A stretch of 10,062 bases of DNA from the NCBI GenBank assembly GCA_902797565.1, contig CADBTO010000148.1, positions 1 through 10,062 of the forward strand, written 5' to 3'. This document shows positions 6,041-10,062 of this stretch, in pieces. The notes beneath the pieces were generated by a model. It was not told the origin of the DNA. It worked only from the letters and a program-made list of their open reading frames with translations, and ran no database searches. Made by a program: the position numbers and the translations under genes. The DNA comes from an uncultured Lachnospiraceae bacterium. Its GTDB lineage: Bacteria; Bacillota; Clostridia; Lachnospirales; Lachnospiraceae. Position 1 is the first letter of the stretch. Each line of letters begins with the position of its first letter.

Positions 6041-7843
6041 TCAGATCGGTGCCGTCACTTCCCGCAGCCACGCCGCTTCTTCCAGGTCCAGCCGGTCCGC
6101 AAGAGTTTCATAAACCTTCTTATGATAAGCATTGAGCGCATCCCGCTCTTCTTCACTCAGAAGCTCCGGCAGGATGGCATCCCGCTCAATCGGTGCCATT
6201 GTCAGGTTCTCAAACCGCAGGAACTGCCCATATTCGGTTTTCTCATCGAAGACCACCAGAAGCTCGCTTTCAATCCGGATTCCAAACTTCCCTTCGGTAT
6301 ACAGTCCCGGCTCATCGGACAGAATCATTCCTTCTTCCAGAGGCAGCAGGTCACGCTCCCTGTCCCGGATGCTCCATCGAAGGACGTTCGGCCCCTCGTG
6401 GACAGAGAGGATGTGGCCCACGCCGTGCCCCGTTCCGCAGCGGTAATCCAGCCCGCGCTCCCACAAAGGCCTGCGCGCCAGGATATCCAAATTTGCCCCG
6501 CAGCATCCTTTCAAAAACTTTGCGCCCAAAATCTGAAGATGGCCTTTAAGCACCAGCGTAAACGCCTCTTTCTCCTCGTCAGACAGTTCGCCCAGCGCGA
6601 TCGTCCGGGTGATATCCGTTGTCCCAAGCCGATAATGTCCGCCGGAATCCACCAGCAGGAAACCGTGATCCTCCAGCGGCGCACATTGCTCCGGCGTTGC
6701 CTCATAGTGCATCATTGCCGCATTACTGCCATACGCCGATATCGTATCAAAACTTTCCCCGATAAAGGACTCCGTGTCCTCTCTCCGGAAATCCGCCAGC
6801 AGCTGCGCAGCCGTATATTCCGTCATATCCTCAATTTCGCCGCTCGCTGCCCGTTTCTTTAATTCATAAATGAATTTTGTCACGGCAGCCCCGTCCCGGA
6901 TATGCGCTTCTTTCGTATGCCTGATCTCCGTGGCATTCCTGACCGCCTTCATCTGCTCCGCAGGATCCATCCCCCGGACAGCCTTTGCCAAGAGCGGAAG
7001 CCGCGCGGCAATCCTGCAGTTTGTTTTCTTTGGATCAAGCAGAACCCTGCGCATCCGGTACAACGGCAGTTCCCGAAAGATCGCCTGGTATTGCCGGAGT
7101 ACAACGCCGCGCTTTCTCAGATGGAAGATCTGCTCTTTGCGAAAACAGGCACGCTCTGCATAAAGCACCGCACGGTTCATCTGGACCACCAGATACGACC
7201 GGAACACCGGAACATGTTCCATCTCCCCGCCCCGGAAGTTCAGAAGCCACGCAATCTCCGTAAGATCTGAAATAATATGGGTATCCACCCCCAGCTCTTC
7301 CATCTTCTCCCGAAGGCGCGCCAGCTTGCTCCGCACATCCTCGCCGGAATACTGCTTTTCCAGCTGCCAGACATCCGGCATCAAAAGCCCCGGACGATCC
7401 TCCCAGATCTGCTCCGAAAGAGGCTGGAAACCGGAATCCAGCTTCGCCCCCTTTTTCTTTGCACACGCAAGCAGCGCATCCCGCTCCTCGATACTGATGA
7501 GACTGCCGTCAAATCCCAAGCTCCAGCCCTTTTCCAGTTTTTCCTCTATATAAGCATGTACCGTCGGCACACCCGGCTGTCCCATCCGGAACAGGGTAAA
7601 TCCGCTTCCCGCAATCTCACGCTCCGCCTGGACAAAATATCTGCCATCAGTCCAAAGCCCCGCTTCCTGCCCGGTGACCACCAATGTGGCATTCGAACCC
7701 GTGAAACGGGAAAAAAACCGTGCCGCCTGATAATGGCCCGGTACATACTCTGAAAAATGCGGATCTGTCAGCGGAATCAGGCAGACATCCACACGCTCCC
7801 GCTTCATTGCTTCCCGCAATCTTCCAAGTGCCTTGTTTTCCAT
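6041..7843 (-). CDS. pepP: Xaa-Pro aminopeptidase, M24 family, three-domain form
   Basis: A 600-residue cytosolic metallopeptidase predicted to remove the N-terminal residue from peptides with proline in second position. The length and layout match the long, eukaryote-like aminopeptidase P form rather than the roughly 440-residue E. coli PepP. It has two creatinase-like N-terminal domains (about 1-150 and 160-310), a pita-bread catalytic domain (about 315-540) and a C-terminal tail. The dinuclear metal ligands are visible as Asp399 (LLVDSGG), Asp410 (TTDITRT), His473 (GTGHGVGH), Glu511 (SDEPGLY) and Glu525 (GIRIESE). His379 (MMHYEA) and His482 (SVHEGP) fit the proton-shuttle histidines of the family. 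There is no signal peptide. The ATG is preceded by AAAGGAG at 10 bases. It follows the ftsZ terminator and precedes polA by 31 bases; no dedicated promoter was recognised. The symbol is given by family resemblance. Confidence 0.93.
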   Translation of the reverse strand: MENKALGRLREAMKRERVDVCLIPLTDPHFSEYVPGHYQAARFFSRFTGSNATLVVTGQEAGLWTDGRYFVQAEREIAGSGFTLFRMGQPGVPTVHAYIEEKLEKGWSLGFDGSLISIEERDALLACAKKKGAKLDSGFQPLSEQIWEDRPGLLMPDVWQLEKQYSGEDVRSKLARLREKMEELGVDTHIISDLTEIAWLLNFRGGEMEHVPVFRSYLVVQMNRAVLYAERACFRKEQIFHLRKRGVVLRQYQAIFRELPLYRMRRVLLDPKKTNCRIAARLPLLAKAVRGMDPAEQMKAVRNATEIRHTKEAHIRDGAAVTKFIYELKKRAASGEIEDMTEYTAAQLLADFRREDTESFIGESFDTISAYGSNAAMMHYEATPEQCAPLEDHGFLLVDSGGHYRLGTTDITRTIALGELSDEEKEAFTLVLKGHLQILGAKFLKGCCGANLDILARRPLWERGLDYRCGTGHGVGHILSVHEGPNVLRWSIRDRERDLLPLEEGMILSDEPGLYTEGKFGIRIESELLVVFDEKTEYGQFLRFENLTMAPIERDAILPELLSEEERDALNAYHKKVYETLADRLDLEEAAWLREVTAPI

Positions 7844-7853
7844 ATGAAGAACG

Positions 7854-7860
7854 CTCCTTT
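7854..7860 (-). promoter_or_regulatory. Ribosome binding site of the aminopeptidase gene
   Basis: AAAGGAG on the minus strand, 10 bases before the ATG at 7843. It begins just past the T-rich run after the ftsZ hairpin, so any promoter for this gene would have to overlap the terminator or lie in the end of ftsZ. Confidence 0.8.
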
Positions 7861-7864
7861 ACTC

Positions 7865-7892
7865 AAAGAAGGGGGTGCCTCCAAGCACCCCC
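7865..7892 (-). terminator. Rho-independent-type terminator after ftsZ
   Basis: On the minus strand GGGGGTGC pairs perfectly with GCACCCCC (plus positions 7885-7892 and 7871-7878) around a six-base loop. The stem is 8 bp and very GC-rich. The transcript then reads TTCTTT, which is a short, imperfect U-tract. The hairpin begins 20 bases after the ftsZ stop. Because the U-tract is weak and the next gene follows at once, partial read-through into the aminopeptidase gene is likely. Confidence 0.72.
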
Positions 7893-7911
7893 TGTCTTAT
7901 CACGCACCAGA

Positions 7912-9213
7912 TTATTTTCCTCTCCGCAGGAAGTCCGGCACATTGATCTTTTGTTCCGGGACAGAAGACATTGGCTGTGTCGGCCTCTGGATCCCGCTGT
8001 AACTGCCCACGCCAGATACCGGCTGCTGGGGGGTAGCCGGTCTGACCGTCGGCGTAGACCCCGTCCCCGCCGTCGTCCTGCTCCCGCTCATAAAGGACGG
8101 TCTGCTCCCGGCACTGCTCGCAGTGGTGGTCGTATATCCGCCCGTCATCTGGGTCTTGCCAGCCACTCCTGTACTACTGTTCGGATACTGCATTTGTTCC
8201 GTAATATTGCTGGTTATATTCCGGGGCGCAGCCTGTGCCTGCTGTTGTGCCCTTGCCGCCATCTCCGTATAGAGGCCCGTCGCGATCACCGTGATCTTGA
8301 TCTCGTCCTCCATATCCCGATCCACTTTGGCACCAAAAATGACATTCGCATTTTCCCCGACCAGTTCCCGGATCTTCCCGACAGACTCGTTTGCATCAAA
8401 CAGGGACACATCGCCCGTGACATTGACGATGACATGGGTTGCCCCATCAATCTTCGTCTCCAGAAGCGGCGAAGAAATCGCCTGTTCCACAGCTTCGATC
8501 GCCTTGTTCTCGCCCTTTGCCGAACCGATTCCGATATGCGCCAGCCCCTTGTTTTCCATAACCGTCCGCACATCTGCAAAGTCCAGGTTGATCAGCGCAG
8601 GCACATTGATCAGATCCGTGATGCCCTGCACCGACTGCTGCAGCACGCCATCTGCCACGCCCAGCGCTTCTTCCATCGAAGCCCGCTTGTCCACGATGTT
8701 CAGAAGGCGGTCATTGGGAATCACAATCAGCGTATCCACATTCTCCTTCAGCCGCTCGATCCCGGCAAGCGCATTCTGCATCCGAACACGCGCCTCAAAG
8801 CTGAACGGCTTCGTCACCACGCCGACCGTCAGGATGCCCATCTCCTTTGCGATCCCTGCCACCACGGGAGCTGCACCGGTTCCGGTTCCGCCGCCCATAC
8901 CACAGGTCACAAATACCATGTCCGCGCCCTTGACAATATCCGTAAGATCTTCCGCGCTTTCTTCCGCCGCCTTCTGCCCCACTTCAGGCACGCCGCCCGC
9001 CCCCAGGCCCTTGGTCAGCTTTTCCCCAATCGCGAGCGTCTTCTGGGCACGACACAGATTCAGAATCTGTTCATCCGTATTGATGCCCACCAGTTCGACA
9101 CCGCCGATATTCTCATCGATCATACGGTTCACCGCGTTATTTCCGGCTCCGCCCACGCCTATTACGATTATCCTTGCCCTGGCTGTATTTTCCGGGGATG
9201 TAAACTCAATCAA
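7912..9213 (-). CDS. ftsZ: Cell division GTPase FtsZ
   Basis: A 433-residue tubulin homologue that polymerises with GTP into the cytokinetic Z ring. Seen in order: a short N-terminal tail; the nucleotide-binding start [13 protein letters not shown] (19-31); the tubulin signature GGGTGTG (107-113); the T7 loop NLDFADV (209-215), whose Asp residues complete GTP hydrolysis in the neighbouring subunit; and the end of the globular core near 315. Next is a Gln/Ser/Thr/Gly-rich disordered linker (about 316-418). The C-terminal peptide [11 protein letters not shown] matches the conserved tail that binds FtsA, SepF and similar partners. The start codon is TTG. It is chosen because AGGAGG lies 8 bases upstream and because the protein then begins where FtsZ proteins begin; the first internal ATG is at residue 31, inside the GTPase core. 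It has its own promoter in the gap after ftsQ and a hairpin at its end. Confidence 0.98.
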   Translation of the reverse strand: MIEFTSPENTARARIIVIGVGGAGNNAVNRMIDENIGGVELVGINTDEQILNLCRAQKTLAIGEKLTKGLGAGGVPEVGQKAAEESAEDLTDIVKGADMVFVTCGMGGGTGTGAAPVVAGIAKEMGILTVGVVTKPFSFEARVRMQNALAGIERLKENVDTLIVIPNDRLLNIVDKRASMEEALGVADGVLQQSVQGITDLINVPALINLDFADVRTVMENKGLAHIGIGSAKGENKAIEAVEQAISSPLLETKIDGATHVIVNVTGDVSLFDANESVGKIRELVGENANVIFGAKVDRDMEDEIKITVIATGLYTEMAARAQQQAQAAPRNITSNITEQMQYPNSSTGVAGKTQMTGGYTTTTASSAGSRPSFMSGSRTTAGTGSTPTVRPATPQQPVSGVGSYSGIQRPTQPMSSVPEQKINVPDFLRRGK

Positions 9214-9221
9214 GGTCCGTA

Positions 9222-9227
9222 CCTCCT
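9222..9227 (-). promoter_or_regulatory. Strong ribosome binding site that fixes the TTG start of ftsZ
   Basis: A perfect AGGAGG on the minus strand, 8 bases before the TTG at 9213. No ATG or GTG in the ftsZ frame lies at a comparable distance, so this site decides the start. Confidence 0.85.
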
Positions 9228-9278
9228 AATCTATATCTATTTTCCGTCTTCAATCTATCGTTCTTTTCAATCTCTACT

Positions 9279-9307
9279 ATGATACTTTTTTTTCGAACAT
9301 TTATCAA
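9279..9307 (-). promoter_or_regulatory. Probable vegetative (sigma-A type) promoter of ftsZ
   Basis: On the minus strand TTGATA (9307-9302) and TATCAT (9284-9279) are separated by exactly 17 bases. Each matches its consensus (TTGACA, TATAAT) at five of six positions. The spacer holds an A-run. Transcription would start near 9272, leaving an untranslated leader of about 58 bases before the TTG. The element begins 8 bases after the ftsQ stop, so ftsZ can be expressed apart from the upstream division genes. Identified by eye from consensus only. Confidence 0.65.
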
Positions 9308-9314
9308 GCTTTTT

Positions 9315-10062
9315 TTATCGAATTTCAAAAACAATATCCGTATTTTCTTCAGAAAAATCTTCTAAATGGAGGATACCCTTCCGTTTCTTCAGTTTTGGCA
9401 GGATATAGGACATACGCCGAATCTTCTCTTCCAGCCTTGTTTTGGTGCCCAGGGATACCTTTATCTTCCCGCACCATAGAAAAATCGTGCCATCTGCCTT
9501 GAAACGCACCTTGTCTACCCCGATCCCCCGGTTTTTGATCGCTTTCAGAATGACTTCGATCGCTGTTCTGCGGCTTTTTGGCACCGGAAGCAGCTTCCCT
9601 GCTTCCGCTCCCTCCACAGAAAGGCCATAAATCGGCAATATTCCGTCGATTTTACGTTCAGAAACCTCGCTGCAGTTTACACTCCGGTCAATATATACAT
9701 AATTACCACGCTTATCCTTAGTATAGGCATACAATTTCTTTTCCCGAATCTTGATTTTCAAATCATTTGGTGACGTTAATGTGACCGTCACCCGTTCCAC
9801 AAAGGGAATATCTTTCCTCGGAAACAACAGGTTTTTGGCAAAATCATAGACTGTATTATTTTTATACTTGTCATCAAGTACCAGTTCCCGTATTTCATCA
9901 TTCGAATATAAGGTATTTCCGACAACTCGAACCTTTTCCAGTCTGCAAAGAAAAATTGTACCAACTAATAAGGACAGTATCAGGATGAGCCCTCCCAGAA
10001 CCAGATTCGCCAGATAGAATCGTGTCCAGGAATATTTTTTCGGCAAATTCACATTGTCGTTA
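9315..10062 (-). CDS. ftsQ: Cell division protein FtsQ/DivIB, probably 5' partial
   Basis: A bitopic division protein that links early Z-ring components to the septal peptidoglycan machinery (FtsL/DivIC, FtsW/FtsI). Counting from the GTG at 10052, residues 1-12 are a short positively charged cytosolic part, 13-35 form one membrane helix (from YLANLVLGG to TIFL), and 36 to about 107 form a POTRA domain beginning LEKVRVVGNTLYSNDEI. The rest is the extracytoplasmic beta domain, ending near residue 245. The frame stays open through the GTG to the window edge (Asn-Asp-Asn before Val), and no ribosome binding site is visible within the 10 bases upstream. The true start may therefore lie outside; if GTG is the start, the protein is 245 residues. 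Its base composition looks more AT-rich than its neighbours. The position directly before ftsZ is typical for division gene clusters. Confidence 0.9.
   Translation of the reverse strand, partial: NDNVNLPKKYSWTRFYLANLVLGGLILILSLLVGTIFLCRLEKVRVVGNTLYSNDEIRELVLDDKYKNNTVYDFAKNLLFPRKDIPFVERVTVTLTSPNDLKIKIREKKLYAYTKDKRGNYVYIDRSVNCSEVSERKIDGILPIYGLSVEGAEAGKLLPVPKSRRTAIEVILKAIKNRGIGVDKVRFKADGTIFLWCGKIKVSLGTKTRLEEKIRRMSYILPKLKKRKGILHLEDFSEENTDIVFEIR

Noticed and set aside
7720..9282. 520-codon open frame on the plus strand
   Set aside because: It is codon-aligned antisense to ftsZ and the start of the aminopeptidase gene, and it runs through the terminator. The translation shows no recognisable domain, and it has no convincing ribosome binding site.

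Overview
The window looks like chromosomal DNA of a low-copy, housekeeping region of a Clostridia bacterium, most likely family Lachnospiraceae. This rests on the style of the FtsZ N-terminus, the CoaE sequence, the proofreading-dead DNA polymerase I, the strong AGGAGG-type ribosome binding sites and a GC content around or slightly above 50 % by eye. No phage, insertion sequence, tRNA, rRNA or CRISPR array was found. All genes lie on the minus strand and together fill almost the whole window; the longest stretch without a gene is about 100 bases.

Reading in the direction of transcription (from high to low coordinates), the window begins with ftsQ/divIB, probably cut at its 5' end by the window edge. 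A good vegetative promoter and a strong ribosome binding site follow, leading into ftsZ, which starts at TTG and is closed by a hairpin terminator. Next come a three-domain Xaa-Pro aminopeptidase (M24 family) and polA, 31 bases apart. The last gene starts 24 bases after polA and is still open at position 1.

That last gene is the notable one. It is a single uninterrupted frame of at least 1087 codons. It joins a dephospho-CoA kinase (CoaE, last step of coenzyme A synthesis) through a linker of about 280 residues, rich in Glu, Ala, Ser and Gly, to an FtsA-like ATPase of the actin/HSP70 fold. A further C-terminal region of at least 216 residues runs out of the window. About half of the linker is built from degenerate ten-residue repeats. 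I read the whole 3261 bases codon by codon and found no in-frame stop.

Functionally the window mixes cell division (FtsQ, FtsZ, an FtsA-like ATPase) with DNA replication/repair (PolA), peptide turnover (PepP-like) and CoA synthesis. The fusion physically tethers a CoA-synthesis enzyme to a division-type ATPase. Whether that has a regulatory meaning is inference only.
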